From NCBI GenBank assembly GCA_023957975.1, contig JAMLGM010000002.1, positions 372,001 to 436,000 on the forward strand: a DNA stretch of 64,000 bases, given 5' to 3'. This document shows, piece by piece, positions 25,748-35,420 of the stretch. The stretch comes from Microthrixaceae bacterium. Its GTDB lineage: Bacteria > Actinomycetota > Acidimicrobiia > Acidimicrobiales > Microtrichaceae. Made by a program: the position numbers and the translations under genes. A model generated the notes under the pieces. That model saw nothing but the letters and a program-made list of their open reading frames with translations, had not been told where the DNA came from and ran no database searches. Position 1 is the first letter of the stretch, and every line of letters starts with the position of its first letter.

Positions 25748-27847
25748 ATGGCAGCCTGTCTTTCGGTATCGTTGGACCGCGTGGATAATACTGAACTGAG
25801 GCAGGCGGACGAGCGCGCTGTAGGGAACACCTTTCGCTACGACATTCAAGGGATCCGGGCCGTCGCAGTACTGCTTGTCGTGCTATTTCATGCCCATCTT
25901 CCAGTTCCAGGCGGTTATATCGGTGTCGACGTCTTCTTCGTGATTTCGGGTTTCGTCATTGCGGGGCAGATTCGGCGTCAGCTCGCTGATTCTGGTCGTG
26001 TCCATCTTCGTCATTTCTACGCCCGAAGAGCCCGGCGGCTGCTCCCCGCGTCAGCAGTCATGTCAATGCTGACGCTCGTGGCATCGATCGTGCTGGTAAG
26101 TCCGTTTGACGGTCAGCAGCAATTCGCAGCAAGGACGGCTGCTGCATCCAGTGTCTCCTTGGCCAATTGGTACCTGATGTTCTCGGAGGGGGGATACTTT
26201 GGCCCTGCGGAGGAGCGAAATCCATTCCTGCATACTTGGACGCTATCGGTTGAAGAGCAGTTCTATTTTGTGCTGCCCGTGGCACTCGCCCTTACGGCGT
26301 TTTGTTGGCGTCGACGGTCGACTCGGCTAAAATCACCGCAACTCGAGATCACTAAAGTCGCATCCGCAGTAGTGCTTTGTGGAACGCTTGCATCGTTCGT
26401 ATGCGGCGTCGTGTTCCTGAGTGGGTCCTCGCCGTTCAAGTCGTCGTTGCCGGACCAGTTCGGGTTCTACTCGCCGACTACGCGAGCGTGGGAGTTCGGT
26501 GCGGGTGTGTTGCTCGCGATGGTGGTGCCTGCGTCTGGACTCGTACTGGGCCGGGTTGTTCGGTGGGGTCTCGCGTTCGGTGGAGCGGGCGCCATCGCAG
26601 TCGCCTCGTGGCTGTTCGGGGCCGCAACTCCGTTTCCCGGGACTGCAGCGCTTCTCCCTGTGGGTGGGGCCTTGGCTTTGATCGCGTCAGGTACAGGAGC
26701 CCCAAGCCCTCTTGGTCGGTTGCTTGAGCACCCGGTAGTGCAATGGGTAGGGGATCGTTCCTATGGCTGGTACCTCTGGCACTGGCCATTCATCGTGCTT
26801 GCGCGCTCGGCGTTCCCTGACGCTCCAGGAGAGATTCTGTCACTTGCGGCTCTCGTGGCGCTTGTACCTGCAGCAGTTTCGTATAAGTGGATCGAGCAGC
26901 CAATTCGTCTCGGCAAGGAGTTCAATGGTCGCAAGCTTGCCCGGTTGGCGGTGGCTTGCGTTGCGCTGCCGATTTTGGCTGCCGTCGGTGTCAACGTTGG
27001 TGCCCGCGCCAGTTGGGGCCTTGACCTTCCGGCGGGCCTGACGGAACAGAGGCGCGCGTCGAAGGAAGGGTGTGATGATTATGAAGCCCGTCGGTCATGG
27101 TCGCCAATTCGTTGCGGAGTGGGGCCGAATAACCCCCACGTATTGGTGCTCGGTGACTCGCACGCGAACAGCGCTTTCGAAGGGGTTATGGAGGCCGCGG
27201 TTCCCAATGGGTATGGGGTGCGAGTACGGTATCGGTCTGGCTGTCCGTTCTTGATCGGACCGAGCCCGGTGTGGCAGACACGCGAATGTCTAGTTTGGCG
27301 TGCGAGGGTGCTCCAAGATCTCCATGCGGACGCACCGGCAATTGTCGTTGTGGCAAATCGATCTGCGAGTTACGTGAAGCCGCAATTCCCCCCTAACGAC
27401 GATTCGCCGACCATCGGGAATGGTGGGCAGGTTGCCGAATCGCGGGACCAGGCGATCGATACGTGGACCGACGGGTTCACCGCTATGTTGGACGAGTTCA
27501 GTCGTCGCGGAATCCCTGTCGTCGTGCTTGATGTCGTTCCTGAATTTGCTGACGACTTCACTTCGCGTATCAGTTTGTTTCGTCCAGACCCTGGAGTTCC
27601 GACTGTCACGATGGACAACGTCGAGCTTCGCCGGCGGGTGTTGCTGGATGCCGAACACGCGGTGGCCGCCCGTTATGATCAAGTTGTGACAGTCGATCCC
27701 GCGCCCGCTCTTTGCGAGCCTCAGAAGTGCGCTGCGGTGAGGGATGGGAAATGGTTGTGGATGGATCGAAATCACCTGACCCCCGACGGAAGTCGACGTC
27801 TGGCTCCGCACTTCGAGTCGGCATTCCGCGATTTGCTGGGCCAGTAG
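25748..27847 (+). CDS. OafA-type acyltransferase 3 with C-terminal SGNH domain
   Basis: The 699-residue membrane protein is predicted to O-acetylate a cell-surface polysaccharide. The N-terminal AT3 domain has about ten helices with 'YDIQGIRAVAVLLVVLFHA', 'GGYIGVDVFFVISGFVIAG' and 'LHTWTLSVEEQFYFVLPV'. The periplasmic SGNH domain has 'VLVLGDSHANSAF' and 'DRNHLTPDGSRRLAPH'. The start may instead be the GTG at 25783, since the first 12 residues look non-essential. Codon use is less GC-rich than the flanking nuo genes. Confidence 0.9.
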   Translation: MAACLSVSLDRVDNTELRQADERAVGNTFRYDIQGIRAVAVLLVVLFHAHLPVPGGYIGVDVFFVISGFVIAGQIRRQLADSGRVHLRHFYARRARRLLPASAVMSMLTLVASIVLVSPFDGQQQFAARTAAASSVSLANWYLMFSEGGYFGPAEERNPFLHTWTLSVEEQFYFVLPVALALTAFCWRRRSTRLKSPQLEITKVASAVVLCGTLASFVCGVVFLSGSSPFKSSLPDQFGFYSPTTRAWEFGAGVLLAMVVPASGLVLGRVVRWGLAFGGAGAIAVASWLFGAATPFPGTAALLPVGGALALIASGTGAPSPLGRLLEHPVVQWVGDRSYGWYLWHWPFIVLARSAFPDAPGEILSLAALVALVPAAVSYKWIEQPIRLGKEFNGRKLARLAVACVALPILAAVGVNVGARASWGLDLPAGLTEQRRASKEGCDDYEARRSWSPIRCGVGPNNPHVLVLGDSHANSAFEGVMEAAVPNGYGVRVRYRSGCPFLIGPSPVWQTRECLVWRARVLQDLHADAPAIVVVANRSASYVKPQFPPNDDSPTIGNGGQVAESRDQAIDTWTDGFTAMLDEFSRRGIPVVVLDVVPEFADDFTSRISLFRPDPGVPTVTMDNVELRRRVLLDAEHAVAARYDQVVTVDPAPALCEPQKCAAVRDGKWLWMDRNHLTPDGSRRLAPHFESAFRDLLGQ

Positions 27848-28287
27848 CCGCCGTGGAGTTGAATCGCGGAGGGTGCTTAGGGGTTGAGTGGTTTGGTTTT
27901 CAGGGGCAACGGCTGCGTCGTCTGTGCCGCACGAGTGCATTTGGGCCACAGACTCGGCGAGGGCGAGTTCAACCAAGTCAACCGGCCGACGGACTTTCAA
28001 CCATGGCAACAGCGCACACGCCGTCCACCCAGTCCTCGCGTTGGACTCGCAACGCAACATGGGGACGGTCGTTGATGAAGAACGCCTTGGGCTGAGGCAT
28101 GGCCGCAATGGTTGAGCGCCGCACGGGGACCGACCGCTGGAGCTCGCGGACCCCGCCGCAATTCCGGAGTGCCCAATTCGACGTAGTGCGCTTCGTTGGA
28201 TGTACCGCGATGTGGGTCGACTGGCTCTGGAGTTCGCGCTCGGTTTCTGGTGAGATGTCGGCGCTATGACTTGTAGGCAGTCGACCA
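27848..28287. other. 440-bp gap without a recognisable gene
   Basis: Short frames on both strands show no family resemblance, RBS or conserved composition. I see no RNA gene or repeat. It may hold the promoter for the GNAT/GT4 pair that follows. Confidence 0.5.
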
Positions 28288-29259
28288 GTGAGTTCTGAGA
28301 TTTCGATTCGACGGGCTGAGCCGAGCGACCGTCAAGACGCCATCGATCTGTGCCGTGCTGCCCTCGGCTGGGGTGCCGACGATCCGAATGAGGCGTTCTT
28401 CGACTGGAAGCATTTTCAGAACCCGTTTGGCGAGTCGCCCATGTGGCTTGCGGAGATGGACGGTCGCCTGGTTGGGGTGCGGGTGTTCTTGCGGTGGCGT
28501 TTCGTGCGCAACGGGCAGTGGTACGAGGCGGTGCGGGCGGTCGACACGGCGACGCATCCGGACGCCCAGGGCCGGGGGGTGTTCAAGGCGCTGACACTCG
28601 GCGCGTTGCCGGAACTGACCGAGGCTGGAACGCATTTCGTGTTCAACACTCCGAACGCTCAGAGTCGGCCTGGCTACTTGAAGATGGGTTGGTCGGAGGT
28701 TGGACGGGTTCCGGTGGGTGTCGCGATTGTGCGGCCCGGTGCGCTTCGGCGCGTTGCCGGGGCCAAGGCTGCTGCGAACAAGTGGTCGGAGCCGCTCACC
28801 ATTGGGCTGACTTCACACGAGGCGTTCGCGAACGAAGCCGATGTTGAGGCGTTGATCGGCGACCAGCGTTCCGGTGAGTTCCGTACCGACCGTTCTGGTG
28901 AGTATCTGCGGTGGCGGTACTCATTTGAGGCCTTGCAGTACCGGGTGGTGCCAGTCGGGGATCGGATCTCCGACGGCGTGGTGGTCGTGCGGATTCGCCG
29001 GCGTGGGTCGGCGCTCGAGGCCACGATTTCGGAAGTGCTCGCAGCGTCGCCAAAGGCGTTCGGAGCGACGATGCGGCGGATCTTGCGTGAGACCGGAGCG
29101 GATTACGCGATTGCTGGTGGAGGCACCGAGCTGGCGCGGTCGGGGTTTGTGTCGGTGCCTCGCCTGGGCCCGATTCTGACCTGGCGGCCCCTTGGGCGCC
29201 CGGGGGTGCCGTTGCTCAATGAACTCGATTTGGAGCTTGGCGATGTCGAGTTGTTCTGA
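28288..29259 (+). CDS. GNAT-family N-acetyltransferase
   Basis: The 323-residue protein has a GNAT core in its first 150 residues: 'IRRAEPSDRQDAIDLCRAAL', the acetyl-CoA loop-like 'HPDAQGRGVFKALTLGAL' and 'FVFNTPNAQSRPGYLKMGW'. The second half ('YLRWRY' and after) resembles the long GNAT proteins found in polysaccharide clusters. Substrate probably an amino-sugar or lipid-linked glycan. It uses a GTG start and overlaps the GT4 gene by 17 bases. Confidence 0.8.
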   Translation: MSSEISIRRAEPSDRQDAIDLCRAALGWGADDPNEAFFDWKHFQNPFGESPMWLAEMDGRLVGVRVFLRWRFVRNGQWYEAVRAVDTATHPDAQGRGVFKALTLGALPELTEAGTHFVFNTPNAQSRPGYLKMGWSEVGRVPVGVAIVRPGALRRVAGAKAAANKWSEPLTIGLTSHEAFANEADVEALIGDQRSGEFRTDRSGEYLRWRYSFEALQYRVVPVGDRISDGVVVVRIRRRGSALEATISEVLAASPKAFGATMRRILRETGADYAIAGGGTELARSGFVSVPRLGPILTWRPLGRPGVPLLNELDLELGDVELF

Positions 29260-30367
29260 ACCCAAGAAGTGCCGCGTGTTGTGGTTGGCAAACGGCCTGG
29301 GTGTCGGCGGGATGGAACGACTCTTGGTCACCCACGCCCGTCTCGGTGATCGAGACGCGTTTGAGTACCACGCGGCGTACCTGGTGGATCGCCCACATTC
29401 GGTTGTACGCGAGCTCGAGGAGCTCGGCGTGCCGGTCTATCGGCTCGGAACTGGCCGACGGTCTGACCTGCGATGGGTTCGCGATCTGGTCCACATCGTC
29501 AGGAGTCGTGAGATCGACGTGGTGCACGCGCACTCGCCGCTTCCGGCCTCGGTGGCGCGGGTTGCGTTGGCGCTGACCGCCCGAAACGTTCGCTTTGTTT
29601 ATACGGAACACAACCGTTGGGATCGATTCGAGCCGCTCACCCGATGGGCAAACCGGCTGACGTACCGGCTGAACGACAAGGTGTTCGCCGTGTCCGACGA
29701 TTGTCGGTCGACGGTGCCGAAACGACTTCGGCCGCGGGTGGAGACGCTGATTCACGGGATCGATGTCGAAGCCGTGGCGGCGAACCGGGCGTTCCGTGAC
29801 GAGATGCGTGCGGAGCTGGGTATCGACGATGACACCGTCGCGATCGGCACGGTAGCGAACCTGCGCAAGCAGAAGAACTACCCGATGCTCATGCGTGCGG
29901 CGAAGCGCCTCATCGACGACGGGCAGCGCGTCGTGTTTCTCGCCGTCGGTCAGGGGCCGCTTGAAGATGAACTCAACCAACTGCACAGTGTGCTGGGCCT
30001 GGGCGACCGGTTCAGATTCCTCGGGTTCCGCGAGGATGTGCATCGAGTCATGTCGGCGTTCGACGTCTTCTGCCTGTCGTCGGACCACGAGGGGCTGCCA
30101 GTGGCGTTGATGGAAGCGAAGGCGCTCGGCTTGCCCGTGGTGGCGACGGCGGTGGGGGGAATTCCGGACGCCGTCGAGGACGGAGTAGACGGGTTGCTCG
30201 TGGGGAAGGGTGACGGGTCTCAACTCCTTGAAGCGTTAGAGAGCCAGTTCGTTGAGCTGTGCGCTCGCAAGCGACTCGCGTCGGCGGCTTTGCTGGGAGC
30301 TGGTCGATTTGGTGCAGGCAGCGCCGTCCAATGCGTCGAGTCGGTCTACCGAGGTGACGCGTCCTGA
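29243..30367 (+). CDS. Glycosyltransferase family 4
   Basis: The 374-residue GT-B enzyme has 'LANGLGVGGMERLLV' (donor-loop start), 'IDVVHAHSPLPASVARVAL', 'IGTVANLRKQKNYPMLMRAA' and the C-terminal 'SSDHEGLPVALMEAKALGLP' plus 'ATAVGGIPDAVEDG'. The ATG at 29243 has GGAG 8 bases upstream, so the 17-base overlap with the GNAT gene suggests coupling. Confidence 0.88.
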   Translation: MSSCSEPKKCRVLWLANGLGVGGMERLLVTHARLGDRDAFEYHAAYLVDRPHSVVRELEELGVPVYRLGTGRRSDLRWVRDLVHIVRSREIDVVHAHSPLPASVARVALALTARNVRFVYTEHNRWDRFEPLTRWANRLTYRLNDKVFAVSDDCRSTVPKRLRPRVETLIHGIDVEAVAANRAFRDEMRAELGIDDDTVAIGTVANLRKQKNYPMLMRAAKRLIDDGQRVVFLAVGQGPLEDELNQLHSVLGLGDRFRFLGFREDVHRVMSAFDVFCLSSDHEGLPVALMEAKALGLPVVATAVGGIPDAVEDGVDGLLVGKGDGSQLLEALESQFVELCARKRLASAALLGAGRFGAGSAVQCVESVYRGDAS

Positions 30368-30470
30368 TGGGGGCGCGTACGGGCACCTGACCGAGCCGGA
30401 GCCCTCGACATACGAACTCGTCGGTGAACTCTCGCTTGCGGGCAAGCGGACCGGACGTCGCGCGTTCACC

Positions 30471-31493
30471 TCACCCAGCTCTGTTCACCACCACCCGTAT
30501 GGCGCGTGCCCACCGGAGTCGGCTCAGAATGAGCAGGAGCTTCACGCGCGCCGGCGCGTCAAGTCGGACAACGGATTGGTTCTTGAACGCCTGTCTCACA
30601 GTGTTCGCGGAGATCAATTCACGAGTCTGGGAGAGCTGTGTAGCGTGGCCTCGAAGCCGCACCAGGGCGGTTGGTAGGTCGCTGCGGAGTACTTGGCCGT
30701 AGAAGTCTGCGTACGCGCGAGCATCGAACCCCTGTGCCTTGTACAACGCCGTCACTTGCTGGCCCAGCCGCTCGATGTTCGCACATTCGCTCGCGAGCGG
30801 GTTCGCTGTCGCGCTGGACGCGTGCTTTCGGTATGAGTACAGGGTGCGTCGGATACAGGCGACCCCGTCGGCGAAGCACAGCGCGTGCAGATTGAACAGT
30901 GAGTCCTCGCCTTTGCGGATGCCATCGTCGAACCTGAGGTGCTGATCTTCGATCAGTGGGCGTGCATAGAGATTTCGGACGTGGTACCAGAGCATCTTGG
31001 TCCCGAACGCGCCATGCAACACCTCACGGACAGCGCTTCGATCCTGACGCAGGTCTCCCGGCAGCGGAAACTCCACAACCTCAAGCTCTCGTCCTGTTGG
31101 GTCGACCAATCGGATGCCACATGCGACGACCTCGGCGTCGAGGCGGATCGCTGCTCGATGAAGGTCCTCCAACATCGTCGGTTCGACGTAGTCGTCGGCA
31201 TCGACGAACGCCAGATAGTCTCCGCGAGCCGCATCGATACCGTGATTCCTCGTGGGCGCAACACCGAGATTCTGCGGATTGGACACCAAGCGAACTCGCT
31301 CGTCGGCGGATCGATACCTCGACAGGATCTCCGCCGTGCGGTCGGTCGATGCATCGTCGACGATGATCACTTCGAAGGACCGCAGGGTTTGGGCGAGGAC
31401 AGAATCCAGGCACTGCGGGAGATACCGCTCGGCGTTGTACGCCGGAATGATCACACTGATCAGCGGCGCTTGCCCAGCGGTGTCAGGCATCAT
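30471..31493 (-). CDS. Glycosyltransferase family 2
   Basis: The inverting GT-A enzyme of 340 residues has 'LISVIIPAYNAERYLPQCL', 'VIIVDDASTDRTAEIL', the DxD-like 'FVDADDYVEP' and 'KGEDSLFNLHAL', the ED catalytic-base region. It overlaps the upstream GT2 by 11 bases and is the last gene of a three-gene minus-strand GT2 operon (34250 to 30471). Confidence 0.88.
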   Translation of the reverse strand: MMPDTAGQAPLISVIIPAYNAERYLPQCLDSVLAQTLRSFEVIIVDDASTDRTAEILSRYRSADERVRLVSNPQNLGVAPTRNHGIDAARGDYLAFVDADDYVEPTMLEDLHRAAIRLDAEVVACGIRLVDPTGRELEVVEFPLPGDLRQDRSAVREVLHGAFGTKMLWYHVRNLYARPLIEDQHLRFDDGIRKGEDSLFNLHALCFADGVACIRRTLYSYRKHASSATANPLASECANIERLGQQVTALYKAQGFDARAYADFYGQVLRSDLPTALVRLRGHATQLSQTRELISANTVRQAFKNQSVVRLDAPARVKLLLILSRLRWARAIRVVVNRAG

Positions 31494-32343
31494 CGTTCTC
31501 CGAAGTCGTTGCCAGCGACGGTGGTTTGACCTGGCTTCCGAGCCTGCCTAGGAGTCCGTGCCAGACACCCTTGAAGTACATGCGGACCTTCTCCCCTCGA
31601 TCAGCGGAGATGATCGCCGAGCCGAACAGCAGGACCAGCGTGCGCGGCAGCTTCCAGATCTCCGAGCCGCGTTGGACGTAGATTCTGTGCCAGATCATGT
31701 TTCTGACTTCGTAGTAGTACTTCCACGCGGGTCGACCCCCGACGCGGCGAATCAAGTCGTACAGCACGCGAGACTCCGCAACGTAGGTGACTTGAACGCC
31801 CTTGTGGGGAAGACGGTGCTGGAGGTACTCGGTATCCTCGGCCCACCAGAACATCTCCGGGCGGGGTAGACCGGCGAGACGCACGGCCACGCGGTCGATC
31901 AGTACACCGCTCCAACCGGGGAAGTTCATGGCGACGCCCGTGGCCTCATACACTGCCGACGGAAACAGCGCCGTGCCTGGCCGGGACGTGTCCGCGACGT
32001 CCATGAGCAACTCGAGTGAGTTCGCGTCAGGGTAGCAGTCGTCGTCCATCAGCCAGGCGTGGGTGTAGGCGGGGTTCTCCTGAAAGGTCGCCAAACCCAG
32101 AGCAAACCCACCTGCAGGCCCCATGTTGCTGCCTGCGCGCACGATCTGTGTGCGGTCGACAATGACGAGGGTGGAGTCGGCGACGTCGACGGGCAGACGG
32201 TCGCTGTTGTCGATGACGAGTACACCGTCGACGGTGCGGGTCTGCTGGTCAAGACTGGCAAGACAGCGAGCGATGGCCTCCGGTGAGTTGTAGGCCACGA
32301 TGATGGCCAGGACTCGAGGAGCCGGGGTTCCTTGTGTGTACAT
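31483..32343 (-). CDS. Glycosyltransferase family 2 (GlfT2/rhamnosyltransferase-like)
   Basis: The 286-residue GT-A protein has 'VLAIIVAYNSPEAIARCLAS', 'VLVIDNSD', 'RAGSNMGPAGGFALGL' and 'WLMDDDCYPD' (DDD metal site), then 'FWWAEDTEYLQHRL'. 'NMGPAGGF' and 'MDDD' are typical of galactofuranosyl/rhamnosyl transferases. The ATG shares a base with the preceding stop (TGATG); a GTG one codon upstream is an alternative. Confidence 0.87.
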   Translation of the reverse strand: MYTQGTPAPRVLAIIVAYNSPEAIARCLASLDQQTRTVDGVLVIDNSDRLPVDVADSTLVIVDRTQIVRAGSNMGPAGGFALGLATFQENPAYTHAWLMDDDCYPDANSLELLMDVADTSRPGTALFPSAVYEATGVAMNFPGWSGVLIDRVAVRLAGLPRPEMFWWAEDTEYLQHRLPHKGVQVTYVAESRVLYDLIRRVGGRPAWKYYYEVRNMIWHRIYVQRGSEIWKLPRTLVLLFGSAIISADRGEKVRMYFKGVWHGLLGRLGSQVKPPSLATTSENDDA

Positions 32344-34250
32344 CACTGTTCGGCTCTCTTGGCCATCATCTGTCGTTCTCGGTTCATCGGGCCGCCCAGG
32401 TACAGGCGTGCACGCGCACGCAGTCGGTCTCTGACAGGTCCGGTACGAATCACCGACCGCGCCCCGTCACCCAGCAACTGTCCGAAGCGCGCGGCTTGCC
32501 AGCCGAGTGTGCCATAGTGCTTGCGCAGAAACCGCTCGTGGGAAGCGTGGAAATGCGTCATCCTCCTGGTTTCGTCGCTGCTGGTACCGCCGCCCACGTG
32601 CATCGCTGTCACCGTGTCGATCACCAGATGACGCCAGCCGGCTCGCGCGGCGCGGTACTCCCAGTCGGCCTCTTCGGCATACAAGAAGTACTGCTCGTCG
32701 AAGCCTCCGAGTTGGTCCAGGGCTTCTGAGCGCAACAACAAGATGGCACCACTGACGTAACCCTCGGTGGGTCGAACGCGGTGCAGACCCAATGCCTCCA
32801 GCCAGGTGCCCCCAGGAGAGGGAAACGGCCACGTAACGCGAACTGGGTTGCCCGACTCGTCGACCTGCAGCGGGCCGACACTCGCAACGTCGCTATGCGA
32901 GCGCAGACCCGCCTGGAGGGCGCGAATGTCCTGAAGACCGATGACGGCATCGGGGTTCAGTAGTAGGACATCCGAACCCGGTACCTGTCGGTGAGCCAAA
33001 CCGACGTTGACCCCGGAACCGAACCCGCCGTTACGGCCCGGATCGACATAAATGCAGCCGAGTCCGGCGCACAAGTCGGCGATCTCGGGGAGCGAGGAGT
33101 TGTCGACCACGGTCACCGGCAAGTCACCGAGGGGTTCGAGTGCAGCGCGCAGCAGGTCGGGGGACCCGTACGCCACGACCATCACCTCCAACCCTGGGGC
33201 AAGTGTCTCGTCGAAAGCAGGGGACACCTGAGGGGCGCCGACTGTCGGTTGGAGTCGCCTGGCCGAAGGTTGGTGACGGCCAGATAGCCTCTGATAAATC
33301 CAGATCGTCGCATCGATCGGCTGTGGCCAGAACGAATAGGCGACCGCAAACGCCTTGATCTGTTGCGACTCCGGAGACCTTCGGATCGCCTGGGCCACGG
33401 CTTTGGTATCCCTTTTGATGTCACGTAGTAGGAGTCGGTCTCCTGACGCTGCGACGCGCGGCCGGAGTTGGCGCAAGATCAGAAACGACCGCTTCAAGCA
33501 ATTTCCGCTAACTTCGGACAAGCCGCGCGCTTCGAAGAAGGCGGCCTGCTCGCGCAGGGCCATCACCCGGCCGAGTAGCTGGTCCACGCGCTGTTCAACT
33601 TGAGTTGTGCTATCGGGACGAACAAAATAGTAGTACAGCGCACGCTCCGAGAGGGCGACCCGATTGGCCGCGGCGACGAGCTTGTAGGTGGTGAAAACGT
33701 CCTCGTCGTTTCGACCCTCGGGATACCGAATTCCGGCGAAGAGATGTGTGGCGTACAGCTTGGCCCAGGGGGCCGTCATCTGGCCGGTCGTAGGGCCAGC
33801 GTACCGACGAAGTGCTTCATCGGTCTCCAGTGTTGTCACCGAGTTGAGGTCAATGTGGTCTGGTACTGTGCTGTCGACTGTTCGCAAAAACCCGCAGATC
33901 GCTAGGTCTGCGTGCGACTCGATCGCTAGCGACAGCAGGTGCTCTACGAGATCTTCATGGATCCAATCGTCGGGGTCGACGAAGACCACGTACTCACCGC
34001 TCACGCGATCAAGCCCCGCGTTTCGCGCTGCCGACGGCCCAGCGTTGCGCTGATGGATGACGCTTACCCGGCTGTCGCTCGCAGCGTAATCGTCGCAGAT
34101 TTCACCTGACCGGTCAGGTGAGCCGTCATCGACCAAAATAATCTCAAGGTTACGATGGGTTTGAGTGAGTAGTGATTCCAGGCATCGGTGGAGGAAGGCC
34201 TCCACGCGGTAAACTGGGACTACGATGCTGACGAGGTGGTCGGCTGTCAC
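32343..34250 (-). CDS. Tandem GT2-GT2 fusion glycosyltransferase
   Basis: The 635-residue protein carries two GT-A domains. Domain 1 (about 5-230) has 'VSIVVPVYRVEAFLHRCLES', 'ILVDDGSPDRSGEICDDYA' and 'FVDPDDWIHED'. Domain 2 (about 355-600) has 'EVMVVAYGSPDLLRAALEPL', 'NGGFGSGVNVGL', 'LLLNPDAVIG' and 'YFLYAEEADWEYRA', as in rhamnosyltransferases. A helical linker with 'SFWPQPIDATIW' joins them. One chain could add two successive sugars. A GTG start is used. Confidence 0.87.
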   Translation of the reverse strand: MTADHLVSIVVPVYRVEAFLHRCLESLLTQTHRNLEIILVDDGSPDRSGEICDDYAASDSRVSVIHQRNAGPSAARNAGLDRVSGEYVVFVDPDDWIHEDLVEHLLSLAIESHADLAICGFLRTVDSTVPDHIDLNSVTTLETDEALRRYAGPTTGQMTAPWAKLYATHLFAGIRYPEGRNDEDVFTTYKLVAAANRVALSERALYYYFVRPDSTTQVEQRVDQLLGRVMALREQAAFFEARGLSEVSGNCLKRSFLILRQLRPRVAASGDRLLLRDIKRDTKAVAQAIRRSPESQQIKAFAVAYSFWPQPIDATIWIYQRLSGRHQPSARRLQPTVGAPQVSPAFDETLAPGLEVMVVAYGSPDLLRAALEPLGDLPVTVVDNSSLPEIADLCAGLGCIYVDPGRNGGFGSGVNVGLAHRQVPGSDVLLLNPDAVIGLQDIRALQAGLRSHSDVASVGPLQVDESGNPVRVTWPFPSPGGTWLEALGLHRVRPTEGYVSGAILLLRSEALDQLGGFDEQYFLYAEEADWEYRAARAGWRHLVIDTVTAMHVGGGTSSDETRRMTHFHASHERFLRKHYGTLGWQAARFGQLLGDGARSVIRTGPVRDRLRARARLYLGGPMNRERQMMAKRAEQ

Positions 34251-34348
34251 CCCACAATCCTACCGTGGTCGACCTCCCAAAGGCGCATGGGGGGGGCTGC
34301 CCAACGAGGGGGGCGAGGTGAGCATTATCCTTCTCGGAGGGAATTCTA

Positions 34349-35344
34349 GTGCGAATATTGATGAGTGCCGCTTGGTTAGGGGGTGCTGGCGGAGCTGAGC
34401 GAGCGCTCTATTCGATGCTCCGGGCCTTGGATTGTGACCAGGTTGACGTTGTAGTAAGGCAGCAGCTCGCGGGAAAGTACGCCGAGATTGGCCCGAACGT
34501 GCGCGTTTTCTCCCTCTATAATTGGCGTTGGCGGTGGGCCAACCTGCGGCATGGAGCGAAAGGGCATCTAGTCCAAGCTGCGTTGAACCCGATCCGTCGA
34601 CAACTCCTCCCGCATTACGATATCTATCTTCAACTTTTCCATGGTGCTGACCTCAACGATACGGTGCGTGCATCGACCCGTCTTATTGTGCCGTCAGGGT
34701 ACCGCGTGAACTCAGAAATGGCGGATCGATTTGACGCCGTGGCTCTGCAAGCTCCTGACAACTGTCAGCTAGTTGAACGAGACACAGATGTGGTGCTCTT
34801 GCCGCCCCCAGTTTTCCCCTTGGCGGAACGGTCCATTCGGCCGCGTGTGGTACTTCCGGAGAAGTTTTACCTTACTGTATTTAACGCTTATGGGCCGATT
34901 AAGGGGGCCGATGACCTAGGATGGGTTGCGGCGTCTGCTCCTCATCCGATTGTGTGGTGTCACAGTTCCCAAACCATGGAGTATCCGGTGCCGGAACTCT
35001 TGCGTGAGCATCCGAATATCGTTCGAATCGAGAATGCCAGTCCAGAGGAATTGCGGTTTTTGTATGAGGCATGTGAAGGGTATGTTTCAGTATCACAGAC
35101 CGAAGGATTCGGATGGAGCTTGGCGGATGCGCTCCGGTATTCTCCACGAATCTACTCGCGTAAACTCGGGGTGTTGAGTTTTCCGGAACCCATCGTAGGT
35201 GAATACTGCGACTTAAATGATGACCTCCAATTTGATTGGCGCCATGGGGAACGGTCCGGGGAGCTGCCCCGCGAACTTCCTTGGCTATCGGCGGCGGTAT
35301 TTCGCGAGGCCATCCAGTCGGTTGGTCAGCACCGCAGTAGTTGA
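34349..35344 (+). CDS. Glycosyltransferase (GT-B, GT4-like), atypical composition
   Basis: The 331-residue protein has the GT4-like start 'MSAAWLGGAGGAERALYSML' and a C-terminal 'GYVSVSQTEGFGWSLADAL' donor-site motif. The sequence is visibly richer in A/T than its neighbours (codons such as ATA, TTA and TTG; runs such as TTTTACCTTACTGTATTTAA), which suggests recent transfer. GTG start with GGAGGG upstream. Divergent from the GT2 operon. Confidence 0.78.
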   Translation: MRILMSAAWLGGAGGAERALYSMLRALDCDQVDVVVRQQLAGKYAEIGPNVRVFSLYNWRWRWANLRHGAKGHLVQAALNPIRRQLLPHYDIYLQLFHGADLNDTVRASTRLIVPSGYRVNSEMADRFDAVALQAPDNCQLVERDTDVVLLPPPVFPLAERSIRPRVVLPEKFYLTVFNAYGPIKGADDLGWVAASAPHPIVWCHSSQTMEYPVPELLREHPNIVRIENASPEELRFLYEACEGYVSVSQTEGFGWSLADALRYSPRIYSRKLGVLSFPEPIVGEYCDLNDDLQFDWRHGERSGELPRELPWLSAAVFREAIQSVGQHRSS

Positions 35345-35420
35345 CTGGACGCGGTGCCGCAGATGAGGCGACCGTCGAGCGATTAAGTGCTAGATGGATC
35401 GCTTGGCCGGTGGCCGGGGC

